Counted from the first letter of the stretch, positions 42,100 through 51,285 are shown. The stretch: 64,000 bases of DNA from SYOC01 sp964441775 (GCA_964441775.1 CAYTVL010000005.1:1-64000); one strand, 5' to 3'. The notes: a model not told the origin generated them from the sequence alone. Program-made: numbers and translations.

Positions 42100-42967
42100 A
42101 TGGAGTGAGTCCCGTCAACTCCACACTGACTTGCCACAGTCGTTGCGCCTCTCCATCATCGAGTGCGAGCCGCGAGGGCTGCCTTTCGCGTCGTTTGGCA
42201 AAATATTTTCCGTTTACTTCGTTAATCTCAGCCGCCGCGGCAAGATACAAGACCGTATCGGCGCCTTGTTCGGACGTCAGTATGAATGGTTTCAACATCG
42301 TAGCAATGAGCTTCGCCCACCAGCCGTTGTTCGTGCCTAGCCCGGTCGCTACTCCTCCAGGATGAACAGCATTGACAGTGACGCCAGTCCCAGTGAGGCG
42401 ATGCGCTAGTGCTCGCGTGAAGAGAATGTTGCACAGTTTGGATTGGCCATAGACGCGAAACGGTTTGTACTGTCGCTCGCTTTGCAGATCGTGCAAGTGG
42501 GGCGGAGCCCAGGTGTGGGCGTCGGACGCCACATTGATGATCCGAGCCGGGGCGCTTGCCACGAGGCGATCAAGCAATAATTTGGTCAACAAAAAATAGG
42601 CAAGATGGTTAACTGCGAAAACGGTCTCAACGCCATCGATAGTGGTGGAGCGGTTCCAGTTGAATACGCCCGCGTTATTAATGAGTACGTGAATGTGCGG
42701 ATACTGAGCGAGGAGGTCTTGCGCGAGACGGCGAATCTCCATTTGTGAGGAAAGATCCGCTAACAGGAAATCCACGGTCTCGTTCCCTGTGGTTTCGCAG
42801 ATCGCTGTGCGTGTCGTTTCAGCTCGCTCACGATTACGACAGATCAGTACGACGTGTGCGCCTGCACGGGCAAGCCCCAGCGCGGTCGCTTGACCGATGC
42901 CGGAACTCGCGCCGGTAATAACGCACACACGCCTCGGATTGCCGTCTCCTAAGGCAGATTCCAACAT
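42098..42967 (-). CDS. Short-chain dehydrogenase/reductase (retinol-dehydrogenase-like)
   Basis: A 289-residue classical SDR with the cofactor motif TGASSGIGQATALGLARAG, NNAGVF and the catalytic YGQSKLCN (Tyr-x-x-x-Lys). The RNRERAE segment after strand 2 suggests NADP preference. The LCNILFTRALAHRL helix and the overall shape match the RDH11-14/WWOX-like group. It overlaps the beta-propeller gene upstream by 19 nt, and with it and the Smr gene forms one minus-strand operon. Confidence 0.9.
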   Translation of the reverse strand: MLESALGDGNPRRVCVITGASSGIGQATALGLARAGAHVVLICRNRERAETTRTAICETTGNETVDFLLADLSSQMEIRRLAQDLLAQYPHIHVLINNAGVFNWNRSTTIDGVETVFAVNHLAYFLLTKLLLDRLVASAPARIINVASDAHTWAPPHLHDLQSERQYKPFRVYGQSKLCNILFTRALAHRLTGTGVTVNAVHPGGVATGLGTNNGWWAKLIATMLKPFILTSEQGADTVLYLAAAAEINEVNGKYFAKRRERQPSRLALDDGEAQRLWQVSVELTGLTP

Positions 42968-44196
42968 GCGAACTGCCCACGCCCGACCGATTGCGGTTGA
43001 GCATCTTTCGTCAACTGCATGGTATACACACGCGAGGCGACTTTTGCCACGTCGGAGCTGAGCAGCTCTCGGTCAAGAAGATAGCCCGCCAGCGTCACCG
43101 CACTCCCGTCGGGCGCGACCGGTGGATGAGAGAGGGCATATTGATCGAAGAACGATAGCACTAACATTTGTTCGCGACTCGGCAAGAAACGAATGAGTTC
43201 CGTTTTCTCGTCAGCCTCACGCGGCTGCACATTCCAGCAGAGATGACTTCGCTGAGAGTCAATGGTCAGGTAACAGAGGGCATTCCCCGGCGGCGACCAA
43301 AAAAAGCCGGCGACAGATTCATCCACACAGGACGAGATCCGTCCGCTCTCTAAGTCAACAATTTTTACGACGGAAAACGCCGGCGAGTTCGGGTGGGTCG
43401 ATTCCCCAAAAGCAAGCGAACGTCCGTCAGGAGACCAGAGTGCAGCCATCATGCCGGCAGAGGCGCCCAACGGCGCTTTCTCGCCGGACTCCACGTCCAA
43501 CAAGAATAAGACATTCCCACCGCCTTCATCATCTTCTACATAAGCAACGAGATCTTCATGCGGCGACCACATGGGCGCGCGGAATTCTCCAGGCGTCGTC
43601 GACACTTCCCGCATCACACGCCCCGAACCCGCTTCCAGAATAACGACACGCGCGGAAGGCGGCGTTTTGCGGCTGTCGCGCACATGCACGGCCAGACGGT
43701 CTCCGCTCGGCGACCAAGACCAGAACAGCGGAGCCCCGCTCACGAGTGAGGTGGTCTTCCCCGGATGTTCGAGAGAGGCGACTTCGAGCGTCAGGTGCTG
43801 CTCGCCCCGTTGCACGAGTGTAGCAAAACTGTTGGCGCACGGAGACCAGTTGCCGTAGATGGGCATCCCCCCGGCGAGGTTCGCCAGCTCCCAGGACTCC
43901 ACGCCGTCAGCCGACACGACATAGAGGAGAGTTTCCAACTTTGCTTTCTCCGAGCCCCGCATACCAAAACACGCCACTCGGCTTGCATCCGGGGCCCAGG
44001 TCGGCCAGGCATGGGCAAGACGCAACTGCGCTTCCTGCGACTGCTCACTCGCCGCGCCTTCTTCCCAACTCCACGTCAGTTGGTGCGATTGCGCTTCGCT
44101 TGGCACGCGCATGAACACATTGTCATCCGCGCCGGTGTAGACTAAGCGCGGAACGACAGGCCCCTCGATCTTCGCGGTACGTTCCATTTTGTTCAC
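42949..44196 (-). CDS. TolB-like (PD40) beta-propeller protein
   Basis: A 415-residue propeller with repeated WSPxGxxLA motifs, for example PTWAPDASRVACF, GNWSPCANSFATL, WSWSPSGDRLAVHV, PMWSPHEDLVAYV and ALWSPDGRSLAFG. No signal peptide is present, so it is probably cytoplasmic, unlike TolB itself. It may be a binding or peptidase-accessory propeller; the catalytic hydrolase domain of S9 peptidases is absent. The ATG overlaps the Smr gene stop by 4 nt. Confidence 0.82.
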   Translation of the reverse strand: MNKMERTAKIEGPVVPRLVYTGADDNVFMRVPSEAQSHQLTWSWEEGAASEQSQEAQLRLAHAWPTWAPDASRVACFGMRGSEKAKLETLLYVVSADGVESWELANLAGGMPIYGNWSPCANSFATLVQRGEQHLTLEVASLEHPGKTTSLVSGAPLFWSWSPSGDRLAVHVRDSRKTPPSARVVILEAGSGRVMREVSTTPGEFRAPMWSPHEDLVAYVEDDEGGGNVLFLLDVESGEKAPLGASAGMMAALWSPDGRSLAFGESTHPNSPAFSVVKIVDLESGRISSCVDESVAGFFWSPPGNALCYLTIDSQRSHLCWNVQPREADEKTELIRFLPSREQMLVLSFFDQYALSHPPVAPDGSAVTLAGYLLDRELLSSDVAKVASRVYTMQLTKDAQPQSVGRGQFACWNLP

Positions 44197-44894
44197 TCTC
44201 GCTTTGCCCCTTCGAGCACTTCGATTGATTTTTTTCGGGCGCGCTCACGTCGCAACAGTATGTAGAGCGCGCCAGGTCCACCATCGTATGGCCGGGCGGA
44301 GGAAAACGCTAGCACACTGCGGGCAAGTTTTCCTCGGGTGAGCCACAATTTGACGCGGTCTTTAAGCACTGCAACTTGCCCGGGAGAATTCAGCCCGCGC
44401 CCATGCACAATCAGCACACAACGCAGTCCCGTCCGTACAGCGTTCAGCAAAAACTTCTCAACTTCGTCTTGCGCGGCGTCCACTTTCATCCCATGCAGAT
44501 CCAGCGCCGCTTGACGCGAAAATTCTCCTTGCCGAAGTTTACGCACCAACGTCGTATCGAGCCCAATCACGCACCCTTCGATGTACTCTTCGGTGTCTGT
44601 CACATCGAACCCGGTGCGCCCCGCCACCAAATCATAGAGTTCAGCCAACGCTTCATTCTCTTCCGCTTGAGCACGTTTCATCACCGCCGGCGGCGGGCTG
44701 GAGACGCGCACCCGGCCATCCTGCTTCATTGGGGCTACGCCCTGCATCTCCCGCCAAAAGAGTTCCTCCTCGGTTTCTTTGACTTCGGGTTCCGGCGGAG
44801 GCGCCGGTTTGGGTTTCGCGGCAGGAGCAGGCTTCTCGGGCAATTTGAAGGTCTTTTTCAAATTGCGAAACGGTGAATTAAAACTAGACGACAT
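44193..44894 (-). CDS. Smr-domain protein
   Basis: A 233-residue protein. The first 95 residues are a Pro/Lys/Ala-rich linker, then a charged helical part. The C-terminal Smr nuclease-like domain (about 140-225) shows LDLHGMKVDAAQDEVEKF, CVLIVHGRGLNSPGQ, then the FSSARPYDGGPGALYILLR end. It is similar to stand-alone Smr proteins (SmrA/YfcN type) that act on DNA or RNA, including collided ribosomes. First gene of the Smr-propeller-SDR operon. Confidence 0.9.
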   Translation of the reverse strand: MSSSFNSPFRNLKKTFKLPEKPAPAAKPKPAPPPEPEVKETEEELFWREMQGVAPMKQDGRVRVSSPPPAVMKRAQAEENEALAELYDLVAGRTGFDVTDTEEYIEGCVIGLDTTLVRKLRQGEFSRQAALDLHGMKVDAAQDEVEKFLLNAVRTGLRCVLIVHGRGLNSPGQVAVLKDRVKLWLTRGKLARSVLAFSSARPYDGGPGALYILLRRERARKKSIEVLEGAKRE

Positions 44895-44988
44895 GGCATG
44901 GATGGTACCGTGTGTCGGAAGTCAGCACAAGCAAGTAAGAGACAGAGAAGAAAAGTGGGAAAGGGGAAAAGCAAGGCAGGGACGTCAT

Positions 44989-45073
44989 TCTGGGCCGAAA
45001 CCCAGTGGAGGCGAAGAATCTTGTGTTTGTTCTACCATTTTGAGATTCTTCGCTGCGCTCAGAATGACACTTC
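44989..45073. repeat. Palindromic intergenic repeat
   Basis: Two inverted arms of the widespread kind: GTCATTCT near 44994-45001 and AGAATGAC at 45061-45068, with GCGAAGAATCT and AGATTCTTCGC inside. It lies in the gap 44895-45123, between the Smr gene and the diiron operon, where no gene is seen. Probably a degenerate mobile palindrome. Confidence 0.65.
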
Positions 45074-45123
45074 TGAAAGGTCACATCGTAAAGTCTACGA
45101 GCGTCATGGACACAGCTTCTTGG

Positions 45124-46236
45124 TCACATCCCAAGCTGCTGCAAATACTTTGGCAAGCGGCTGCGCTGGCTACGTTCGGTCAAGCCAGCGCGTTCACAAC
45201 GTTCGAGATATTCAGTCACTAATTGTTCTAAGAACTGAGCCACGCGACGGCTGCCGGTTTGCAGTTGCTCTGGAGTCGCGCCTCTACCAGAAAGGACGAT
45301 CAGCGGCTCCAGACATTCCTGGCAGCCGATGAGGCCAAGCAAGCAATGTTCGGCGCTATCGAGATAGTTGTGCAGAAATCCGGCTTGATGAGGTTGACGA
45401 GCCACATGATAGCGCAAGTGACCGCTGCCGTAGGCCACCACGCGCGCGGCGTCTTGCATCATCAAGCGAAAGAGGCGGTGGTCCGCCTCGAAAGGGGCCA
45501 CCGCGGCAAGATGTCGGTACATGCTCAACAGAAAACTCCCGAGGAGAAGATTCCCACCCACTGAACTCTCGACATACGTCTCGGCGCTGACGATCTCCTT
45601 CAACGCCTGCTCCGCTGCGACGCTGGCGCGCTTCAGGCCTTGTCCTCCCGCGAGTGCGCGCTTGCGCAGCGCTTCGAGATGACGCGCCTGATCAAAAATC
45701 TGTGCGCTCAGATAACTTTTCAGTTCGAGAAATTCCTGATTGATCGAATAAATCCAGTGCGAAGCAACGGTCATCAACACGATCGCACACTCTTGCAGCA
45801 CGGTGCAGAGCTGGGCCATAGCGGCTTCTTGCGCCTCTGGCAATGGCGACCGCGCAAGCGTGTCCCACTTGATGTCCACCGCCGGAGCCCAGCGGCGCGT
45901 CTTCGCTTCTTCGTAGAGGGCGACTACATTCTCTGACCACACATCACTTTTACGGTTGATTGTGTAACCAAGATCAGGCAGCTTGCCCCATAACTCGGAG
46001 CCCCGCGCCGCCATGCTGTAGTTATTGCGAATCAACTCGGGCAATCGGTCATAGCCGTAGGAGCCGACGTTGCAATCCTCATACGTCAGCCCTCGCGCCG
46101 GATCTTTGGGAAAAAGACGCACCCGTTCGGTCTTGGGATCGAACCACCGCAGGGTGAGGTCCCCGGTCATCACTTGCTGGGTCAAGTTAAAGAGTTCAAC
46201 ATCCTCAAAAAAATCTTTCTCCAAATAAAAAGCCAT
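45124..46236 (-). CDS. Ferritin-like paralogue lacking diiron ligands
   Basis: A 370-residue protein that aligns without gaps over its first 270 residues with the neighbouring diiron protein (46294-47436). It has lost most metal ligands. Residue 151 is Ala in place of Glu. Position 183 is Gln in FDQARH, where the neighbour has Glu in MDEARH; His186 is kept. Residue 233 is Gly in place of Glu. Residues 263 and 266 are Ala and Val (QDAARV against QDEARH). Helix packing residues are conserved. It is therefore probably a non-catalytic partner of the active subunit, as in heterodimeric diiron enzymes. Third gene of the SCP2-like/diiron operon. Confidence 0.85.
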   Translation of the reverse strand: MAFYLEKDFFEDVELFNLTQQVMTGDLTLRWFDPKTERVRLFPKDPARGLTYEDCNVGSYGYDRLPELIRNNYSMAARGSELWGKLPDLGYTINRKSDVWSENVVALYEEAKTRRWAPAVDIKWDTLARSPLPEAQEAAMAQLCTVLQECAIVLMTVASHWIYSINQEFLELKSYLSAQIFDQARHLEALRKRALAGGQGLKRASVAAEQALKEIVSAETYVESSVGGNLLLGSFLLSMYRHLAAVAPFEADHRLFRLMMQDAARVVAYGSGHLRYHVARQPHQAGFLHNYLDSAEHCLLGLIGCQECLEPLIVLSGRGATPEQLQTGSRRVAQFLEQLVTEYLERCERAGLTERSQRSRLPKYLQQLGM

Positions 46237-46293
46237 TGCTGCTCACCTTAGACACAAAGGGTGGAGTTTCTCCTTAAACGTAACGCTTCCAGA

Positions 46294-47436
46294 TTACGCC
46301 GCCAGCACGCCGGATTCCTGTAGCCCGGCGCGCGTCAATACTAACGCATTGTGCAGTTTGCTGCGCTCGCGGCGCTCGCTGAGGCCACACTTATCAAGGC
46401 GTTCAAAGTACTCTTCCAACTGCTTCAACTGAAACAACGCGGTGATCTTCGCGCCCTCTTCGATGTTTTCCTTTTTTAAGCCTTTGCCGGCCAGCACGAT
46501 AAACGGCTCGGTCACCTCCAGCGCGTACCCGCCGCTGAACACCATGTTCTCCGCCTCGTCGAGATGCTTGTGGATGATCTCGCGTTTCTCCGGAAAGTGC
46601 CGCATCACCCATTTGAGATGCTGCAGCCCGTAGCCCACATGGCGCGCCTCGTCCTGCATAATCAGACGGAACATTTTCTTATCCGCCTCAGTCGGCGCGA
46701 TATACTCACTGAAGCGAAACATCGTGAGCACCAGCCCTTCACCAATCAGATGGAGCGACAAGGACATCTCGGCAAACGAGTCCGCGTCGCGAATTTGTTT
46801 GAGAGCAATCTCATTCGCGGGACTTGCTTTCATCAAGCCATAACCAGTCGTTAGCGCACGCTTGCGGAACACCTCGGCATGGCGGGCCTCATCCATCACT
46901 TGGGTCGCCATGAAATTTTTCACTTCCATAAAGTTGTTATTCAGCCGCCCCATCCACTCTGCCGGCACATCGGTGGCGATCATCTCCACTTCCGTCAGAA
47001 ACGTCAGCAGTTGCGCATAGGCCCGACCGATTTCATCCGGCAGCTCGGCCTTCGCCAGCTCTTGCCACGGGACATCGAGCGTCGCGTTCCATTGCCGCGT
47101 CACCGCCTCTTCGTAGTACCCTTCGGTGTTGTACGCCCAGACCTCGCCTTTCTGACTGACCTCGGCTTGGGCGTCGGGCAGCCCATCCGGTAGTTCAGCG
47201 CCGCGGGGCGCGAAACTGCGATTGTCTCGCACGACCTCCGGCATCTCGGAAAAGCTGTACGCGCCTTTGTCCAAATCGCGCAGCGTCAGCCCGCGACGCG
47301 GGTTCTCCGGCGTGGCGGCGAGCTTCTCTGTGCCGGCGTTCATCCATGAGAGATCAAGGTCGCCCTTGAGCGTCCGACGCCAACGGTCAAGAAAATTTTG
47401 GTCTTCAAAGAAATCGATCGTGCTCAGGTACGCCAT
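46294..47436 (-). CDS. Ferritin-like diiron protein
   Basis: A 380-residue ferritin-like enzyme with a full set of diiron ligands: Glu149/Glu151 in LTEVEM, Glu183-x-x-His186 in MDEARHAEVF, Glu233 in LIGEGLV and Glu263-x-x-His266 in QDEARHVGYG. The family (R2-like or ferritin-like oxidase/oxygenase) is not resolved further. The N-terminal 100 residues are a distinctive extension shared with the degenerate paralogue downstream (57 nt apart). Upstream, 39 nt away, lies an SCP2-like gene. A lipid- or sterol-directed oxygenation is possible from the context, but that is inference. Confidence 0.88.
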   Translation of the reverse strand: MAYLSTIDFFEDQNFLDRWRRTLKGDLDLSWMNAGTEKLAATPENPRRGLTLRDLDKGAYSFSEMPEVVRDNRSFAPRGAELPDGLPDAQAEVSQKGEVWAYNTEGYYEEAVTRQWNATLDVPWQELAKAELPDEIGRAYAQLLTFLTEVEMIATDVPAEWMGRLNNNFMEVKNFMATQVMDEARHAEVFRKRALTTGYGLMKASPANEIALKQIRDADSFAEMSLSLHLIGEGLVLTMFRFSEYIAPTEADKKMFRLIMQDEARHVGYGLQHLKWVMRHFPEKREIIHKHLDEAENMVFSGGYALEVTEPFIVLAGKGLKKENIEEGAKITALFQLKQLEEYFERLDKCGLSERRERSKLHNALVLTRAGLQESGVLAA

Positions 47437-47475
47437 GAGAAACTCCTACTCTATAATTATCTATTCTCTGCCGGC

Positions 47476-47952
47476 TCAGGCGGAAGCGCTAGGACTCTGA
47501 GAGATCCCCATAGAGAAATCAAGGTCCAGGGCTGCCGACAAATCAAAAAATTCTTGAATACTCTCTTGAAAACGAAACAGTTTGTCGCGACCATCGGGGT
47601 CGTCGTACAGTACCTGCATCCGCTCACCGAAATGCGTCAGTGTATTGAGCGAATGGGTCGTATCGGCACCACCGTGCTGATGGATATTTTTGAGCATCTC
47701 GACCCACGCGCTCAGTTCGCCTTTGAGCACGAAGTCGATCGCGGTCAGATCGAACGCGGTGACTTCCGCCGCTTCACGACATTCAAAGACTTCAAATGTC
47801 AGCAGATAGCGCCACTCCTGCCCGTGCGCGCCGACAATATGGACACCGAAGGTCGTATCAACGAAACCAAGGCGACGAAACCGAGCCTCATCCTGTCGCA
47901 TGAGGGTTTGCAAGGATTGGAAAAACGCGAGAGAAGGAAAGGCCACAGGCAC
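47476..47952 (-). CDS. SCP2-like sterol-binding domain protein
   Basis: A 158-residue protein with an SCP2-like pattern: FDLTAIDFVLKGELSAWVEMLKNIHQ, HSLNTLTHFGERMQVLYDDPDGRDKLFRF, ending in an ESIQEFFDLS helix. GTG 47952 is preferred because GGAGG lies 8 nt before it; TTG 47958 sits on that site. First gene of the operon with the diiron pair, possibly delivering a hydrophobic substrate. Family assignment is by pattern only. Confidence 0.65.
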   Translation of the reverse strand: MPVAFPSLAFFQSLQTLMRQDEARFRRLGFVDTTFGVHIVGAHGQEWRYLLTFEVFECREAAEVTAFDLTAIDFVLKGELSAWVEMLKNIHQHGGADTTHSLNTLTHFGERMQVLYDDPDGRDKLFRFQESIQEFFDLSAALDLDFSMGISQSPSASA

Positions 47953-48180
47953 TGGCAAGCTCCTCCCGAGGGCGCATTACGGAAGACCTCGGAGAAAACT
48001 GAATTTCGGTTCAGATTCGCACGACAGTAGAGAACTGTCAAGGGAAAGAGGGCTCGTTAAAGACCTAGAGCGTAGCGGAGTCGAAGGGTGCGTTAAGTTA
48101 ATGCCGCCACCCTGCCCTGTTCTTGCAGTGTCTCCTGGGTTCCGTCAGAGTGTGAAGGATTGTTTTTACAGGGGGAATGC

Positions 48181-49203
48181 ATGGCAGAGACTCACACAGC
48201 GGCGCGTTGGCGGAATTTTCTTCTTAGTCTCTTCGTGAGCGGCGGCTTCCTCTATTTAGCGTTTCGCCACGTCAAGCTGGATGAATTGGGCGGCGCGCTG
48301 GGACGCGTCAACGGCCGTTGGCTCCTGGCCTCTGTCTGCGTGAGTCTACTGATCATGGTGTTTCGCGCTTGGCGCTGGCAGTTGGAGCTACGCCCCCTGG
48401 AACACGTGCCGCTAGGTCGCCTTTGGGTGATTACGGCGGTAGCGTACATGGCGATCAATCTCCTTCCTGTACGGCTCGGGGAAGTGGTGCGTCCCTGGTT
48501 GTTGTCGCGTCGTTCACATGTGTCCTTTTCCAATGTCGTTGGCAACATTGTTGTCGAGAAAACCCTTGACTCCGTCTTGATTCTCTTTTACATTCTAGTC
48601 GGTTTGCTGACGGTAGAGAATCTGCCGCTCTGGGTGCGGCGGGGCGCGATTTTCCCCGCCGTCGGGGCAGCCCTTCTGGTGTCATTGGTCTTGCTGTTTT
48701 GGTGGCGGGGCGAGGCGTTCGTGGACCGCTGGGTGTTACATCGATTGCCTGCACGTTTTGGCGGCAATCTGAAAAAAGTGTTGGCCTCTATGGCGGACGG
48801 TATGCGGGTCATCCCAAATGCGCCCCTGCTCCTCGCGGTCTTCATCGTCTCGCTCGCCCTCTGGTTTCTTCCCATTCTTTCGAGCTACATCATGATCCTC
48901 GCCTTCAATCTACCCGCGCCCTTCAGCGCCGCGCTGGTCGTGTTCATCTTTGTGGGCTTTGGCACCGCGCTGCCCAATTTGCCCGGCATGATTGGTCCGT
49001 ATCAGTACGCCTGTCAACTTGCGCTCGGTTTATTTGGGGTGAGCGATGTGGATGGTCTCGCGTACGGTCTGGTTTTGAACGCCGTGCAGTTTCTCACGCT
49101 CATCGCGCAGGGGCTCATCGCGTTACCGATTGCGGGCGTGAGCATTGAGGAGCTGCGCCGCGCCCGAGAAGGTGTGGCATTGCCTGGTGCGGCGGCTGAC
49201 TGA
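48181..49203 (+). CDS. Flippase-like integral membrane protein (LPG synthase TM-type)
   Basis: A 340-residue polytopic protein of the lysylphosphatidylglycerol-synthase transmembrane/UPF0104 type with about eight helices. Marks are WRWQLELRPLEHVPLGRLW, MAINLLPVRLGEVVRPWLLSRR, VVGNIVVEKTLDSV and FGTALPNLPGMIGPYQYAC. Such proteins act in lipid or glycolipid transport across the inner membrane. ATG 48181 follows AGGGGGAA; an earlier in-frame TTG adds 7 residues. A CDP-alcohol phosphatidyltransferase gene runs convergently with only 3 nt between stops. Confidence 0.87.
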   Translation: MAETHTAARWRNFLLSLFVSGGFLYLAFRHVKLDELGGALGRVNGRWLLASVCVSLLIMVFRAWRWQLELRPLEHVPLGRLWVITAVAYMAINLLPVRLGEVVRPWLLSRRSHVSFSNVVGNIVVEKTLDSVLILFYILVGLLTVENLPLWVRRGAIFPAVGAALLVSLVLLFWWRGEAFVDRWVLHRLPARFGGNLKKVLASMADGMRVIPNAPLLLAVFIVSLALWFLPILSSYIMILAFNLPAPFSAALVVFIFVGFGTALPNLPGMIGPYQYACQLALGLFGVSDVDGLAYGLVLNAVQFLTLIAQGLIALPIAGVSIEELRRAREGVALPGAAAD

Positions 49204-49206
49204 AAA

Positions 49207-49854
49207 TCAAGTCGTGAAACTGCGTGTCGCCAAGCGGCGTGCAAGTAAGAAAAAACGGAGCCGCATCCCCATAGCGAGCAACAGATAGGTGAGCCAGAAA
49301 GCCAGTACACTGTCGTACAGCGACACTGGAAGAAGGCTCTGGTGCGTAGCGGCATGGAGGCTACACACGCCGGTGAAGATATAGTTGAGAATGCCTGCCC
49401 AGTGGCCAATGGGGTTAGAGACAAGAGCAACGGCAGACCCCTTGCCTGATAACAACCACGAGTCCACCGTGTATTGTCCAAAAGTGAGCGCAATGGCGGT
49501 GGGAATCCACCACGGGACCACACCAGTATGCACCAGGTACGACAGAGACACGAGCAAAAAAGTAATGTCAGCCAAGTTGTCGAACACCTTGCCGAACTCT
49601 GAACTAACGCCTAAGGCGCGAGCCACGGGACCATCATAATAATCGCTGGCGCAAATTATGAGAAACAACCCGATCACCGCACTGGCTCGCCATTCATCCG
49701 GTTGCTGGGCGCTAACCTGGATGGCGCGTAAAAAGACGGGTGTGAGCGCCAAGCGGACGCTAGTCAGCACGTGAGCAAGATTGAATGGTTTCTTGATTTC
49801 TAACGAAAGCGCCACAAGCGAAACCCTTTCTTTGCGTAGGGGTTCATATATCAT
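49207..49854 (-). CDS. CDP-alcohol phosphatidyltransferase
   Basis: A 215-residue membrane enzyme with the full family motif DG-PV-AR-ALGVSSEF-G-KVF-D-NLA-D, which fits DGxxARx8Gx3Dx3D. About six membrane helices are present. It transfers a phosphatidyl group from CDP-diacylglycerol (or a related CDP-alcohol) to an alcohol, as in phosphatidylglycerophosphate or phosphatidylinositol synthesis. Exact acceptor unknown. The N-terminal 25 residues are charged and probably cytoplasmic. Confidence 0.9.
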   Translation of the reverse strand: MIYEPLRKERVSLVALSLEIKKPFNLAHVLTSVRLALTPVFLRAIQVSAQQPDEWRASAVIGLFLIICASDYYDGPVARALGVSSEFGKVFDNLADITFLLVSLSYLVHTGVVPWWIPTAIALTFGQYTVDSWLLSGKGSAVALVSNPIGHWAGILNYIFTGVCSLHAATHQSLLPVSLYDSVLAFWLTYLLLAMGMRLRFFLLARRLATRSFTT

Positions 49855-49881
49855 GGATATTCTTCAAGAAGGAGTCACGTT

Positions 49882-50427
49882 ATGAAAATCTCCTCTCTTC
49901 TCAGTTTCTTTGCGATCGGAACTCTGCTTTTTCTCGCAGGCTGCGATCCAAGCATCAGCAACGGAGGGTATGGCCGTAGTTATGACTCGTATTACAGTAG
50001 AGGCGGCTACTACAGCGGAGGGTACGGCCCCAGTCCCTATTACAGTGGAGGCCGCTACTACGAGGGAGGAGGATACGGGGCGAGAACGTATGACCCGTAT
50101 TGGAGCGGAGGCTACTATGATGACCGTTCGCACCGGGAGGTACACCACGACCTTGAACGTGCGCACGAGGCAGAGCACGAACAACTAGAGCACAAATACG
50201 ATAAAGCGATGAATCGACTCGACCGGCAGGAACACGAGGCGGAAGCGAAAGCCCTTCGACAATCTGGAGGCAATCCCAACGATCCCCGCTACCAGGATGC
50301 CAATCGCAGGATCGATCAGAAGTATGACTCTAAGCGGGGTCAGGTAGAGCGAAATCTCGGTCATCAACATGAGGAATTTCACGATGAGGCGGAACGCGCC
50401 CATCGCGACTACCATAACGGCTGGTAA
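49882..50427 (+). CDS. Tyr/Gly-rich lipoprotein with charged coiled coil
   Basis: A 181-residue lipoprotein: signal peptide with lipobox LAGC (Cys21 lipidated). A low-complexity segment follows with repeats of GGYY, YYSGG and YGR (about 28-80), then a very charged His/Glu/Arg helix with many HE and EAE steps (about 85-181). Probably at the outer membrane or in the periplasm; Tyr/Gly repeats suggest adhesion or metal/cell-wall contacts but nothing specific can be claimed. AAGGAG precedes the ATG. Confidence 0.82.
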   Translation: MKISSLLSFFAIGTLLFLAGCDPSISNGGYGRSYDSYYSRGGYYSGGYGPSPYYSGGRYYEGGGYGARTYDPYWSGGYYDDRSHREVHHDLERAHEAEHEQLEHKYDKAMNRLDRQEHEAEAKALRQSGGNPNDPRYQDANRRIDQKYDSKRGQVERNLGHQHEEFHDEAERAHRDYHNGW

Positions 50428-50507
50428 GACCCCTGTTTGATAAAGTAGCGAAAGAGGCAGTCACAAGACTGCCTCTTGATTTTGTAAAGCAGAGAGGAGA
50501 GCGCAGG

Positions 50508-51119
50508 CTATTTTGCCGGTTTGCTGGCAGAAGGAGCCGGCGCGTCGGAGAGACCTTCCAGTTTTTCGGTTTTCTTGGGCGCGTCTTCAATCTTGAGCAT
50601 CTTGATATCGAAGAAGAGTTTCTTGCCGGCCAACGGGTGATTGAGGTCGAGCACGATCGTATTGTCCTTCACTTCAGCTACTTGCGCGAACACAGCTTTT
50701 CCGTCAGGTGTCTGCCCGGTGAGTTTGGCGCCGATTTTCCGCGCTTCTTCGGGAATTTTGTTTTTATCAACTTCTTGCTTCTTGCTCGGATCAACCTGGC
50801 CGTAGCCTTCTTCCGGCGTCACTTCGATGTGTTTGTTCTCACCGGTTTTCATACCGACAAGTTGCTTCTCCAGACCAGGGATAATCTGATGGTCGCCGAG
50901 GACCACTATCAAAGGTTCCTTGCCGACATTGGAGTCAACCTTACTCTTGTCTTCCAGTGTCAGCGTGTATTCCAAGGAGACCTGCTTGCCGTCGGCGGCA
51001 GCCGCTACTCCACTTGGGGCGTTGCTCTTCTTATCCGCAGCCCAGCTCGTTGAAGTAAAAGCGACGGTCAAGCTCGCAGCCGCTACAAGAGCCCCCATGC
51101 TCTTCCTAAATCCTTGCAT
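50508..51119 (-). CDS. Exported SlyD-like FKBP peptidyl-prolyl isomerase
   Basis: A 203-residue SlyD-type FKBP with a Sec signal peptide (SLTVAFTSTSWA, cleavage before ADKK). The FKBP core (about 45-180) shows YTLTLEDKSKVDSN, PLIVVLGDHQIIPGLEKQLVGMKTGE, the insert-in-flap and the family-defining DLNHPLAGKKLFFDI. The C-terminal tail is Lys/Ala/Pro-rich. It probably assists folding in the periplasm. A terminator lies directly upstream, so it has its own promoter. Confidence 0.93.
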   Translation of the reverse strand: MQGFRKSMGALVAAASLTVAFTSTSWAADKKSNAPSGVAAAADGKQVSLEYTLTLEDKSKVDSNVGKEPLIVVLGDHQIIPGLEKQLVGMKTGENKHIEVTPEEGYGQVDPSKKQEVDKNKIPEEARKIGAKLTGQTPDGKAVFAQVAEVKDNTIVLDLNHPLAGKKLFFDIKMLKIEDAPKKTEKLEGLSDAPAPSASKPAK

Positions 51120-51135
51120 ACTCGTTTCCTTTCAC

Positions 51136-51176
51136 AAAAAAAGAGGCGCGAGGATGTGAGCTCGAATCCTCGCGCC
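51136..51176 (-). terminator. Terminator between SDR and SlyD-like genes
   Basis: An 11-bp perfect GC-rich stem (51145-51155 with 51166-51176), followed on the minus strand by TCTTTTTTT. It ends the SDR/acyl-CoA dehydrogenase transcript before the isomerase gene. Confidence 0.8.
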
Positions 51177-51285
51177 CCAGTCGTATTTGGTCTCGGCGTT
51201 CAGCCCCGATTCAGACTTTCAATACGGTCGTCACCCTGGGCTCACTATAGCACACCCCTTCCTAGAGTCGAACGGTCGCCTCAGG

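Noticed and set aside
42039..45073. The palindromic repeats at 42039-42099 and 44989-45073 as a CRISPR array or its parts.
   Set aside because: There are no regularly spaced repeats, no spacers of constant length and no cas gene nearby; these are terminator or dispersed palindrome sequences.
49882..50427. The Tyr/Gly-rich lipoprotein as a novel amyloid or silk-like fibre protein.
   Set aside because: The low-complexity part is short (about 50 residues) and followed by a charged helix; composition alone does not support a fibre claim.
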